The translations under genes and the position numbers were made by a program. Under the pieces are notes generated by a model, which was not told the origin of the DNA, searched no databases, and saw nothing but the letters and a program-made list of their open reading frames with translations. Shown here piece after piece: positions 7,277-14,442 of a stretch of DNA of 14,442 nt; position 1 is the first letter of the stretch; every line of letters starts with the position of its first letter. Where the stretch lies: positions 1 through 14,442 of the forward strand of contig CAMODP010000031.1 of NCBI GenBank assembly GCA_946611445.1. Direction: 5' to 3'. This DNA comes from an uncultured Eubacterium sp. GTDB taxonomy: Bacteria > Bacillota > Clostridia > Lachnospirales > Lachnospiraceae.

Positions 7277-7304
7277 ACTCCAGACTTTAAACTCCAGGCT
7301 TTAT
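7277..7304. repeat. two tandem 14-bp direct repeats in the hydrolase operon leader
   Basis: ACTCCAGACTTTAA (7277-7290) and ACTCCAGGCTTTAT (7291-7304) are adjacent and agree at 12 of 14 positions. They lie immediately downstream of the predicted start site (near 7307) of the minus-strand operon. The position would suit an operator bound by a regulator as a tandem, but no regulator is identified. Confidence 0.6.
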
Positions 7305-7313
7305 ATTCATCCA

Positions 7314-7342
7314 ATCATACCATTATTCAAATAGTCTGTCAA
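7314..7342 (-). promoter_or_regulatory. sigma-A type promoter of the hydrolase-flavin reductase-rsuA operon
   Basis: On the minus strand a perfect -35 TTGACA (7337-7342) is followed by a 17-bp spacer and a -10 TATGAT (7314-7319). Transcription would start near 7307, about 72 nt before the hydrolase ATG. It is back to back with the CapA-like gene promoter, and the two do not overlap. Confidence 0.85.
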
Positions 7343-7376
7343 AAGCTGACCGGCACGTTCTGCGAACTGTTCCGGA

Positions 7377-7405
7377 TTTACTTTTCTTCTGATAATTACT
7401 ATAAT
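7377..7405 (+). promoter_or_regulatory. sigma-A type promoter of the CapA-like gene
   Basis: A -35 TTTACT (7377-7382) is followed by a 17-bp spacer and a perfect -10 TATAAT (7400-7405). Transcription from about 7412 gives a leader of roughly 27 nt and excludes the in-frame ATG codons at 7406 and earlier as starts. Confidence 0.75.
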
Positions 7406-7438
7406 ATGATGATTACAGCGCATAAAGAGGATCATTCT

Positions 7439-8821
7439 ATGTCTGACAGAAATAAACGGGACGTCTCCCTTGCCAAAGCCTTTTCGCGGTCGTTTCGCGG
7501 CCCGCTGAAATATATGCTGCTCATCATCCTTATTCTTCTGGCCGCAGCAGCCATTCTTCCGGCTGTCCGCGCGGGCAGGTCTGTTCCGGATGCCGCCGGA
7601 GACGCAGACACTGCAGACGGACTGCGCGGGGCCATTTCTTCTGCCGTTTCGGAGACTGCGGATCTCGCCGCCGCCAGAACCGTCTCCGAAGAGACAGATA
7701 TTACCATCGGCTGTACGGGCGCGATGATCATGCACAGTCCGATTCTCGAAGCGGCGGAGCAGCCTGACGGCAGTTATGACTTTTCTTCCGTTTTCCGCTT
7801 TATCACACCATATTACAGCAGGCCGGATTTCATGACCTGTGAACTCGAGGCTGCCGTCGCATCCGACCCGGATACATACAGCGGGCATCCCATGTTCCAG
7901 ATCCCCGGCTCCCTGGTCACCGCCATTGCCGACAGCGGCGTAGACCTGCAGTTTCTGGCAACCAATCACATCTATGACGGCCGCAGCGAGGGGCTGCATT
8001 TTACTATGGATTTCTTTGAGGAGAATGGCCTGGCGTATACCGGTGTGCGGAAAACGCCGGAAGCGCCCCGGTGGTATATTGCAGATATAAAAGGAATAAA
8101 AGTCGGGTTCTTCAATTATACGCTGGAATCTGAGGGGGACGGAACCTGGATCAATGCCCTGAAGGTCTCAGACGACGACGCAAAACTGATCAACAGCTTC
8201 TGGCCTGAACAGCGTGAGCCTTTTTATCAGGAGGCGCGCATTACCATAGAAGAACTCCGGCAGGCAGGCGCACAGTTTATCATTGCCGACATGCACTGGG
8301 GCATGGAATACATGCTGGAGCCCTTTGAATACCAGAAGGAAATGGCCCAGACCCTCTGCAATATGGGTGTCAACGCCCTGATCGGCGGACATCCGCACTG
8401 TGAAGAACCGATCAGTGTCGTCGAGAGCACCGACGGTTCGTCTAAAATGTTCTGTATTTACTCAGTTGGAAATGCCATGAGCAATCAGATGGAAGAATTC
8501 ATGCTCATGGACATGGCCGGCGGCTATACAGAAGACGGCGTGATCATTACCCTGCACCTGCACCAGTCTGCAGACGGTTCCGTATCCCTCTCCGGCGTGG
8601 ATGCCACTCCCACCTGGATGTACCGCAGCCGGACGGAGGAAGGCACCTGGACCTATGATTTCTGCATCCTTCCTCTGGATGATGTGGACGGCCTGGAAAA
8701 AAGCACCGGGCTGACAGGTATTCAGGAACGGGCCGCAGCCTCTTACGAGCGCACCATGAGCGTGATCGGCGGCGGGCTGGCCGAGGCCCGGCAGGCGTTC
8801 GCCGTTTCTTCAGAAAACTGA
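7439..8821 (+). CDS. membrane-anchored CapA-like protein (PGA_cap metallophosphatase fold)
   Basis: A 460-residue protein with a short basic cytoplasmic N-terminus, one membrane segment (about 25-43) and an extracytoplasmic domain of the poly-gamma-glutamate capsule synthesis (PGA_cap) family. Recognisable family motifs are TNHIYD (175-180), the MHWGMEY block (285-291), GGHPHCEEP (316-324) and YSVGNAMSNQ (341-350). The usual opening motif TGD is replaced by TGA (A95 in TGAMIMHSP), and the usual NLE by ELE (135-137). No other capsule gene (capB, capC, pgsE) is adjacent, so polyglutamate synthesis cannot be assumed; the family often occurs alone in Clostridia. The start at 7439 has AAGAGG 8 nt upstream and follows the predicted transcription start. 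No terminator hairpin is evident after it. Confidence 0.85.
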   Translation: MSDRNKRDVSLAKAFSRSFRGPLKYMLLIILILLAAAAILPAVRAGRSVPDAAGDADTADGLRGAISSAVSETADLAAARTVSEETDITIGCTGAMIMHSPILEAAEQPDGSYDFSSVFRFITPYYSRPDFMTCELEAAVASDPDTYSGHPMFQIPGSLVTAIADSGVDLQFLATNHIYDGRSEGLHFTMDFFEENGLAYTGVRKTPEAPRWYIADIKGIKVGFFNYTLESEGDGTWINALKVSDDDAKLINSFWPEQREPFYQEARITIEELRQAGAQFIIADMHWGMEYMLEPFEYQKEMAQTLCNMGVNALIGGHPHCEEPISVVESTDGSSKMFCIYSVGNAMSNQMEEFMLMDMAGGYTEDGVIITLHLHQSADGSVSLSGVDATPTWMYRSRTEEGTWTYDFCILPLDDVDGLEKSTGLTGIQERAAASYERTMSVIGGGLAEARQAFAVSSEN

Positions 8822-8867
8822 TCATTTCCGCCCGTCTGTGATACTCATCTTCTCTTCTGTCTTCTTA

Positions 8868-8896
8868 TTGCGCATCAATTCTCTTTTTGCTATAGT
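8868..8896 (+). promoter_or_regulatory. candidate promoter of the xdhABC-ade operon
   Basis: A -35 TTGCGC (8868-8873) is followed by a 17-bp spacer and a -10 TATAGT (8891-8896). Transcription would start near 8903, leaving about 45 nt before xdhA, whose GGAGGTG site is at 8933-8939. A short inverted repeat ATTAT-ATGA-ATAAT (8897-8910) spans the predicted start. I see no purine riboswitch fold in the leader. Confidence 0.55.
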
Positions 8897-8947
8897 ATTA
8901 TATGAATAATTCTGTCCAGACTGACGATTTCCGGAGGTGCTTTTACT

Positions 8948-11296
8948 ATGATTATCGGAAAAAGTGTTCCTCGTGTAGATGCGTACGACAAGGTGACCGG
9001 ACGTGCCCGGTATGTGGAGGACCTCTGCGGGCAGAATGCCCTTGTGGCAAAAGTATTTCATGCGGATGTCGCCCACGCCATAGTGCGTTCGGTAGATATT
9101 TCAGAGGCACTGCAGGTTCCCGGCGTTGTCAGGATCCTGACGTGTTTTGACGCCCCGGAACACACTTTTCCCACAGCCGGCCATCCCTGGTCCATGGATC
9201 CTGCACATCAGGACGTCTGTGACCGTCATCTGCTGACCCGTCATGTCCGGTATTACGGTGATGACGTGGCAGCTGTCATTGCCGAGGATGAGATCAGTGC
9301 CGTTCAGGCTGTCCGTAAAATTCATGTTGAATATGATGAGCTTCCCTTTGTCCTGGACGCCCAGGAAGCCATGAAGGAAGGAGCCCCGCAGCTGCATGAG
9401 ACATATCCGGGCAATGTGCTGAATCACACGCAGGTCCGGAAGGGCAATTACGAAGAGGCGATCCGGGAAGAAGGCCTGATAAAGGTGGAGGGCTGGTATG
9501 ACACCCCGACTGTTCAGCACTGTCATATCGAGAATGCCGGCTGCTATGCCTGGATGGAAGGAAACAGGATTCATGTGACTGCATCCACCCAGATCCCGCA
9601 CATCACCAGACGCTGCATCGCCCAGGCGCTCGGCATTGACTGGGGCCGCGTCCGTCTGGTCAAGCCATATGTCGGCGGAGGCTTCGGCAACAAGCAGGAT
9701 GCCCTGTATGAGCCGCTCTGCGCCTGGCTCTCCATGCAGGCCGGGGGCAGGCTGGTCCGTCTGGACTGCACGCGGGAGGAGACCTTTGCCAACTGCCGCG
9801 TCCGGCACGCGATACGCTATCATGTGATTTCCTGGGTGCGGCCCTCTGACGGTTCGCTGGCTGCCCGTAAGCTGGAATGCTGGTCCAATCAGGGTGCCTA
9901 TGCCTCTCACGGCCACGGTGTTGTTGCCAAAGGAATGAACTCCGTCCCCCAGATGTATCCCTGTGAAAACATGGAATGCGACAGCTGGACGGTCTTTACC
10001 AACCGTCAGGTTGCCGGCGCAATGCGGGGATACGGCATGCCGCAGGTCACCTTCGCCATGGAATCCCACACAGATGATATCTGCCGTATTCTCGGACTGG
10101 ATCCGGTGGAATACAGAAGAAAAACCCTGATGCCGCAGGGTTTTGTCGATCCCTTTTCAAAAAACGAGCTGTATTCGGACACCTACAATCAGGTGCTGGA
10201 CGCAGGCATGGCATACATTGACTACGAGAATAAGCGCAAAGCCTATGCCTCTCAGACCGGCTCCATCCGCAGAGGTATCGGATGCGCGGCTTTCTGGTAC
10301 AATACCGCCGTCTGGCCGATCTCACTGGAGAGCAGTTCCTGCAGGATGGTGATGAATCAGGACGGCTCCATCCAGCTCCAGGTCGGCGAGACGGAGATCG
10401 GTCAGGGCGCAGATACTGCTTTTTCACAGATGGCTGCGGAAACGCTGGGCATCCCGCTGCATATGGTTCACATCGTAAGCTGTCAGGATACGGATGTCAC
10501 ACCTTACGGCACGGGCGCCTACGCCTCCCGGCAGACGTACGCCGCAGGCATGGCTATCCGCGGATGTGCCGAGGCTTTCCGGTCACATATTCTGGAGGTT
10601 GCTTACCGCTATACCAGAATGCAGCCGTACCTGATGGATATCCGTGACGGCAGCATCGTCCGTACGACGGACGGCAGGATCCTGATGAGCCTCGGCGAGC
10701 TGGCAGCCAGCAGCCTGTATGATCTGGAACACAGTGAGCATCTGACCATGGAAAAGACCACGCAGCTGAAGTCAAACGCCTACAGCTTCGGCTGTGCCTT
10801 CGCGGAGGTAGAGGTAGACATAGAGATGTGCCGGATCCGGCTGCTGGATGTCATCAATGTCCACGACGCGGGCACGCTGGTCAATCCGGCCCTCGCGAAG
10901 GCCCAGGTACACGGCGGCATGAGCATGAGCATCGGTTATGCGCTGAGCGAGAAAATGATCTACGACCCGAAGACAGGAAAGCTGCTGAACGGCAACCTTC
11001 TGGACTATAAGCTGTCTACGGCCATGGACCATCCTCATCTGGAGGCAAGGTTTATCGAAAACGCCGAGCCCACCAGCGCCTACGGCACAAAATCTCTCGG
11101 AGAACCGCCTGCCCTGCCTGCGGCACCTGCGATCAGGAACGCCGTTCTGCAGGCAGTGGGCGTCCCCCTGAATGAACTGCCCATGGACCCCCATCTGCTG
11201 TTCCGGAAGTTCAGGGACGCGCATTTGTTCAGAGAGCAGGCTCCGGTTTCAGAGCCGTCCGGGGCACACGAACAGGAGGTGCGTGCAGATGTATGA
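8948..11296 (+). CDS. xdhA: xanthine dehydrogenase, molybdenum-cofactor subunit
   Basis: Large catalytic subunit that hydroxylates hypoxanthine or xanthine at a molybdenum-pterin centre. The 782 residues open with the small domain typical of aldehyde oxidase/xanthine dehydrogenase large subunits (KVTGRARYVEDL, 15-26). They continue with the Mo-cofactor motifs GGGFGNKQ (243-250), AMRGYGMPQ (358-366), GETEIGQGADT (480-490) and KSLGEPPALP (715-724), with E719 the likely catalytic base. It matches E. coli XdhA (about 750 residues) closely along its length as I remember that sequence. R360 corresponds to the substrate-orienting arginine of xanthine dehydrogenases. GGAGGTG lies 8 nt before the ATG. 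The last 8 nt overlap xdhB. Cytoplasmic; it needs a MoCo supply that is not encoded here. The molybdenum hydroxylase assignment is certain, xanthine as substrate is likely. Confidence 0.93.
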   Translation: MIIGKSVPRVDAYDKVTGRARYVEDLCGQNALVAKVFHADVAHAIVRSVDISEALQVPGVVRILTCFDAPEHTFPTAGHPWSMDPAHQDVCDRHLLTRHVRYYGDDVAAVIAEDEISAVQAVRKIHVEYDELPFVLDAQEAMKEGAPQLHETYPGNVLNHTQVRKGNYEEAIREEGLIKVEGWYDTPTVQHCHIENAGCYAWMEGNRIHVTASTQIPHITRRCIAQALGIDWGRVRLVKPYVGGGFGNKQDALYEPLCAWLSMQAGGRLVRLDCTREETFANCRVRHAIRYHVISWVRPSDGSLAARKLECWSNQGAYASHGHGVVAKGMNSVPQMYPCENMECDSWTVFTNRQVAGAMRGYGMPQVTFAMESHTDDICRILGLDPVEYRRKTLMPQGFVDPFSKNELYSDTYNQVLDAGMAYIDYENKRKAYASQTGSIRRGIGCAAFWYNTAVWPISLESSSCRMVMNQDGSIQLQVGETEIGQGADTAFSQMAAETLGIPLHMVHIVSCQDTDVTPYGTGAYASRQTYAAGMAIRGCAEAFRSHILEVAYRYTRMQPYLMDIRDGSIVRTTDGRILMSLGELAASSLYDLEHSEHLTMEKTTQLKSNAYSFGCAFAEVEVDIEMCRIRLLDVINVHDAGTLVNPALAKAQVHGGMSMSIGYALSEKMIYDPKTGKLLNGNLLDYKLSTAMDHPHLEARFIENAEPTSAYGTKSLGEPPALPAAPAIRNAVLQAVGVPLNELPMDPHLLFRKFRDAHLFREQAPVSEPSGAHEQEVRADV
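11274..11279 (+). promoter_or_regulatory. ribosome binding site that fixes the xdhB start
   Basis: AGGAGG, inside the end of xdhA, lies 9 nt before the ATG at 11289. It favours that start over the in-frame ATG at 11172, which would add 39 residues unlike the FAD-subunit family. Confidence 0.85.
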
Positions 11297-12194
11297 TATA
11301 AAAGCTGTTTATGAACCGTCAGATATCCGGGATGCCATCCGGCTGCTGCTGGAACATCCCGCGGCGAAAATCATCGCAGGCGGATCAGATGTCCTGATCC
11401 ACATCCGTGAGGGGCGGATGGCCGGCTGTGAGCTGGTGAGCATCCATGGTCTCGACGAACTGCGGGGTGTCTCCATGGATGAAGACGGCACGCTGCGCAT
11501 CGGGTCTCTGACCTCCTTCCGTCACATCACGGAGGATCCTCTTATCCGGCAGCACATAGCGGTTCTCGGAGAAGCCGTGGACCTGGTGGGCGGGCCACAG
11601 ATCCGTGCCATAGGCACCATCGGCGGCAACACATGCAACGGCGTGACCAGTGCCGACTCCGCTTCCACCCTGATGGCCTGGGATGCCCGGATCCAGATCG
11701 ACGGCCCGGAAGGCAGGCGCATCATACCCATTCAGGATTTTTATCTCGGTCCGGGAAAGGTAGACCTGCGTCCCGGTGAGCTGCAGACTGCCATCCTGAT
11801 TCCTGAAGAATCCTATGAAGGCTATGCCGGACACTACATAAAATACGGAATGCGGAGCGCCATGGAAATCGCCACTATCGGCTGCAGTGTAAATGTCCGT
11901 CTCTCAGAAGACCGCTCACACCTTCGGGATCTCCGCATCGCTTTTGGCGTGGCAGGCCCGGTGCCTGGCAGAGCCCCCCTGACGGAACAGCGTTTCCGGG
12001 GAGCCAGGCTGACGGATTCTCTGACCGATAAGATCGGCAGCTCCGTCCTGTCGGATGTTCACCCCAGAGACAGCTGGCGTGCAGCCCGGGATTTCCGGGA
12101 ACATATCTGCAGCGTGCTGGCCCGGCGTGCCTTCAGGGCGGCAGTGTGCGGCACTGCTGAAGACGGCTCCCTGGCCCGCTTTCAGAACAGCTGA
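11289..12194 (+). CDS. xdhB: xanthine dehydrogenase, FAD-binding subunit
   Basis: Medium subunit that takes electrons from the 2Fe-2S clusters and passes them to NAD+ through FAD. The 301-residue protein matches the E. coli XdhB length (about 292). FAD-binding motifs are IAGGSDVLIHIREG (29-42) and the glycine-rich GTIGGNTCNGVTSADS (109-124). GPGKVDLRPGE, YGMRSAMEIATIGC and the C-terminal SVLSDVHPRDSWRA-AREF-like stretch are all as in the CO dehydrogenase medium-subunit family. The ATG overlaps the xdhA stop by 8 nt and uses an AGGAGG site within xdhA, so the two are translationally coupled. It is followed by an 81-nt spacer before xdhC. Confidence 0.93.
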   Translation: MYDIKAVYEPSDIRDAIRLLLEHPAAKIIAGGSDVLIHIREGRMAGCELVSIHGLDELRGVSMDEDGTLRIGSLTSFRHITEDPLIRQHIAVLGEAVDLVGGPQIRAIGTIGGNTCNGVTSADSASTLMAWDARIQIDGPEGRRIIPIQDFYLGPGKVDLRPGELQTAILIPEESYEGYAGHYIKYGMRSAMEIATIGCSVNVRLSEDRSHLRDLRIAFGVAGPVPGRAPLTEQRFRGARLTDSLTDKIGSSVLSDVHPRDSWRAARDFREHICSVLARRAFRAAVCGTAEDGSLARFQNS

Positions 12195-12219
12195 TGCCGA
12201 CCTGTTTCCTGAAAAACCG

Positions 12220-12254
12220 ATGCCAGCCGGCTGTACGGGCATGAGACCGCGGTC
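12220..12254 (+). promoter_or_regulatory. two palindromes in the xdhB-xdhC spacer
   Basis: The spacer holds two perfect 10-bp palindromes, CAGCCGGCTG (12224-12233) and GACCGCGGTC (12245-12254). A weak outer stem ATGCC/GGCAT (12220-12224 and 12238-12242) surrounds the first. They may form mRNA structure that tunes subunit stoichiometry. There is no T-run, so they are not a standard terminator. Confidence 0.3.
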
Positions 12255-12275
12255 CGGTGAAAGGAGCGAACGCAG

Positions 12276-12815
12276 ATGAATACCATTATGAACAGCCCTT
12301 CAGATGAGAGGCAGTATAAAATTATACACTGTACGATTAACGGACGGGAACGGACTGCTGTCGTGGATGTCCGGGCCTCCCTGACGGATCTGCTGCGCAA
12401 TGACTACAGTCTGACCTCCGTTAAAAAGGGCTGCGAGGTCGGCGAGTGCGGCGCCTGTGCCGTTATTATCGACGGAGAGTGCTACAATTCCTGCATTTAT
12501 CTGGCGATCTGGGCAGACGGAAAAGAAATCACAACAGTAGAAGGCCTGACCGGCCCGGAAGGCGAGCTGTCTGATCTGCAGCAGGCCTTTGTTGATGAGA
12601 CTGCCGTGCAGTGCGGATTCTGCACGCCCGGCTTTATCATGGAGGCAGAGAGTTTCCTGAAGCCCGGCGTAATCTACACAGATGCCGAGCTGCGCAGACT
12701 GCTGTCCGGTCATCTCTGCCGGTGCACGGGATATGAGAACATCCTGAACGCCGTCAGGAAGACCATGTACAGGCGTGCTGAAGGAAAGACTGAGGCCGGT
12801 AAGCAGCCGGTATGA
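12276..12815 (+). CDS. xdhC: xanthine dehydrogenase, 2Fe-2S subunit
   Basis: Small iron-sulfur subunit that carries electrons from the molybdenum centre to FAD. The 179-residue protein has the ferredoxin-like N-terminal cluster motif GCEVGECGAC with C53, C58, C61 and C73. It also has the helical C-terminal cluster motif CGFC (C113, C116) and CRC (C148, C150), completing the eight ligands of two [2Fe-2S] clusters. It resembles E. coli XdhC (about 159 residues), with about 10 extra residues at each end. An AAGGAG site lies 9 nt before the ATG. The gene is 81 nt after xdhB and 42 nt before the adenine deaminase gene. Here xdhC means the Fe-S subunit, as in E. coli, not the XdhC maturation factor of other bacteria. 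Confidence 0.94.
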   Translation: MNTIMNSPSDERQYKIIHCTINGRERTAVVDVRASLTDLLRNDYSLTSVKKGCEVGECGACAVIIDGECYNSCIYLAIWADGKEITTVEGLTGPEGELSDLQQAFVDETAVQCGFCTPGFIMEAESFLKPGVIYTDAELRRLLSGHLCRCTGYENILNAVRKTMYRRAEGKTEAGKQPV

Positions 12816-12857
12816 TGCCATTGCCGGAATGTTTGTTTATATAGCGGAGGTGCGCAG

Positions 12858-14442
12858 ATGACTATGAACCTATCTACAGACACCATCCACCCGAAACTGC
12901 ACCGCCTGTCAGACAGATTGCGCCTGGCGAGGCGGATCCGTCAGGCCCGGGGACTGGAGCCGGCTGACCTGGTAATCCGGGGCGCAAAAATAGTCAATGT
13001 CCTTTCCAGAGAAATATTGGAAGGAGATGTGGCGGTCTGTGACGGAATCATCATCGGTATCGGTTCATACGAGGGAAAAGAGACAGTCATTGCAGACGGT
13101 TTTCTGATCCCCGGAATGATCGACAGTCATATCCATGTGGAATCGTCTATGCTGCTGCCCCACGAGTTTTCGCGGATTATGGTTACACGGGGTGTCACCT
13201 CTGTCATCGCTGATCCGCACGAAATCATGAATGTGGCAGGGCTGAAAGGTCTGTATTTTATGCAGTCTGAGTCCAGATACGCAGTCATGGATCTGTTTTT
13301 CATGATGGCCTCCTGTGTGCCGGCCACACCTTTTGAACACGCCGGGGCGATCGTCGATAACATACACATGCGGAATGACGTCATGGCGCACCGCGTGACC
13401 GGACTCGGTGAAATGATGAATGTTCCCGGACTTCTGCATTGTGACAGCACAGTGCTGGATAAGCTGGTTCTGGCAGCCCGGGCAGGCGTGATCACGGACG
13501 GGCATTCCCCCGGGCTGTCCGGAAAAGACCTGTCCGCCTACATCGCCGCAGGCATCCTGACAGATCACGAGTGTTCAACGCCCGAAGAGATGACAGAGCG
13601 GATCCGTATGGGAATGTATGTCCAGATCCGTTATGGCTCTGCCTGTACGGACCTGCCTGCTCTGGCAGATGCCATCACCCCGGCAAATGCCTCCCGCTGT
13701 CTGCTCTGTTCCGATGATATCCAGCCCCTGACCATACTGGAACGGGGTGCGGTAGACGCAGGTGTGCGGTACTGTATAGGCCGGGGCGTTGACCCGATGG
13801 ACGCCGTCTCCATGGCAACGCGGAATGCCGCCGAATGCTACAGACTGCATGACAGGGGGGCCATCGCGCCCGGACGGATCGCGGATCTGGTGCTGGTAAA
13901 TGACCTGCAGTCCTTTGAAATCAGAAAAGTCTGGAAAAGAGGCATTCTCACAGCGGAAGACGGAAGATGTGTCATTCCGGAGCAGACAAAACGCAGGCCT
14001 GTCCTGATCGGAAACATGAATATCGGCGACTTTTGTGAAGAAAAGCTGAAGCTGCATCTTCATTCCGGTGATGTCAGGACCATTCGCGTGCTGCCCGGAG
14101 GCGTGCTGACGGAAGAAAAGACGCAGCATGTCCGCATCGGCGAAGATGGAGATTTTGTCTATGACAGCAGCCGGGATGTAGTGCGCATAAGCGTCGTAGA
14201 GCGGCATCACGGCACCGGAAACACCGCCTCCGCCCTGCTGTCTGACTACGGCCTGAAACGCGGTGCCGTCGCAGTGTCTGTTGCCCATGACTCCCACAAC
14301 ATCATCGTCGCGGGCACAAATACGAGAGACATGTACGCAGCTGTCATGGAAGTCAAACGCATGAGAGGCGGCATGACCGCGGTTCTGGACGGCAAGGTCC
14401 TGGCCGGTCTGGAACTGCCGGCAGGCGGACTCATGAGCGACC
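12858..14442 (+). CDS. ade: adenine deaminase, cut by the window end
   Basis: Deaminates adenine to hypoxanthine and ammonia in the cytoplasm, supplying substrate to the adjacent xanthine dehydrogenase. The frame is open to the end of the window (528 codons visible, family usually 570-600). Metal-site motifs of the amidohydrolase fold are DSHIHVESS (89-97), ADPHEIMNV (118-126), E184 in GLGEMMN, TDGHSPGLSGKDL (213-225), LTDHE (234-238) and CSDD (284-287). The C-terminal AHDSHNIIVAGTN (476-488) is diagnostic of adenine deaminase. A GGAGG site lies 7 nt before the ATG; a second ATG two codons later would change little. It lies 42 nt after xdhC in the same operon. An N-terminal extension of about 30 charged residues precedes the LVIRGAKIVNV strand and is common in the family. 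Confidence 0.93.
   Translation, partial: MTMNLSTDTIHPKLHRLSDRLRLARRIRQARGLEPADLVIRGAKIVNVLSREILEGDVAVCDGIIIGIGSYEGKETVIADGFLIPGMIDSHIHVESSMLLPHEFSRIMVTRGVTSVIADPHEIMNVAGLKGLYFMQSESRYAVMDLFFMMASCVPATPFEHAGAIVDNIHMRNDVMAHRVTGLGEMMNVPGLLHCDSTVLDKLVLAARAGVITDGHSPGLSGKDLSAYIAAGILTDHECSTPEEMTERIRMGMYVQIRYGSACTDLPALADAITPANASRCLLCSDDIQPLTILERGAVDAGVRYCIGRGVDPMDAVSMATRNAAECYRLHDRGAIAPGRIADLVLVNDLQSFEIRKVWKRGILTAEDGRCVIPEQTKRRPVLIGNMNIGDFCEEKLKLHLHSGDVRTIRVLPGGVLTEEKTQHVRIGEDGDFVYDSSRDVVRISVVERHHGTGNTASALLSDYGLKRGAVAVSVAHDSHNIIVAGTNTRDMYAAVMEVKRMRGGMTAVLDGKVLAGLELPAGGLMSD

Noticed and set aside
7208..7438. N-terminal extension of the CapA-like gene by 77 codons
   Set aside because: It would start inside the divergent hydrolase gene and upstream of the TATAAT promoter. 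The ATG at 7439 has a proper ribosome binding site and leads into the membrane segment.
7307..7999. Minus-strand open frame of 230 codons opposite the CapA-like gene
   Set aside because: It covers the divergent promoters and the CapA-like coding region, and its composition is that of a shadow frame.
8897..8947. Possible purine riboswitch ahead of xdhA
   Set aside because: The leader is only about 45 nt with no three-way junction or conserved purine-aptamer core. Only a 5-bp inverted repeat is present.
9101..10069. Minus-strand open frame of 322 codons inside xdhA
   Set aside because: It is entirely antisense to strongly conserved xdhA codons, with no ribosome binding site and no recognisable domain.
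13575..14297. Minus-strand open frame of 240 codons at the right end
   Set aside because: It is antisense to the adenine deaminase frame, which runs unbroken from 12858 with all family motifs.

Overview
The window looks like chromosomal DNA of an anaerobic Firmicute, most likely a moderately GC-rich Lachnospiraceae (Clostridia). The clues are a small DUF6145-type protein (a family I associate with Lachnospiraceae), a secreted SH3-SH3-Hydrolase_2 (SleB-like) protein, strong AGGAGG ribosome binding sites and near-consensus TTGACA-17-TATAAT promoters. The species assignment is inference. No mobile element, CRISPR array, integrase or phage gene is visible. No gene-free stretch exceeds about 205 bases.

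Left part, minus strand (1-3482): tRNA-Pro(UGG) with its own promoter lies downstream of a tightly packed housekeeping operon. In transcription order this is argF (ornithine carbamoyltransferase), birA (biotin ligase without a DNA-binding domain, overlapping argF by a GTGA junction), the DUF6145-like gene and dusB (tRNA-dihydrouridine synthase). Its likely promoter sits in the U-tract of the terminator of the preceding gene.

Middle part, minus strand (3548-7342): a secreted cell-wall hydrolase with a strong promoter, a long leader and a repetitive YTD linker. Upstream of it is a three-gene operon: membrane-anchored alpha/beta hydrolase, flavin reductase-like protein and rsuA (16S rRNA pseudouridine synthase). 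A near-perfect promoter drives this operon, and two 14-bp direct repeats lie just after its predicted transcription start. The flavin reductase has an unusual basic tail that overlaps rsuA by 95 nt.

Right part, plus strand (7377-14442): a membrane-anchored CapA-like (PGA_cap) protein, divergent from the hydrolase operon, then a purine catabolic operon xdhA-xdhB-xdhC-ade that runs off the window. Adenine deaminase would convert adenine to hypoxanthine. The three-subunit molybdenum hydroxylase (Mo-cofactor, FAD and 2Fe-2S subunits, in the same order as E. coli xdhABC) would oxidise hypoxanthine to xanthine and possibly urate. This is the most coherent pathway in the window. I did not find a convincing entirely new system. 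The most unusual signals are the flavin reductase/rsuA overlap, the tandem repeat in the hydrolase leader, the altered metal-ligand motif in the CapA-like protein and the YTD linker.
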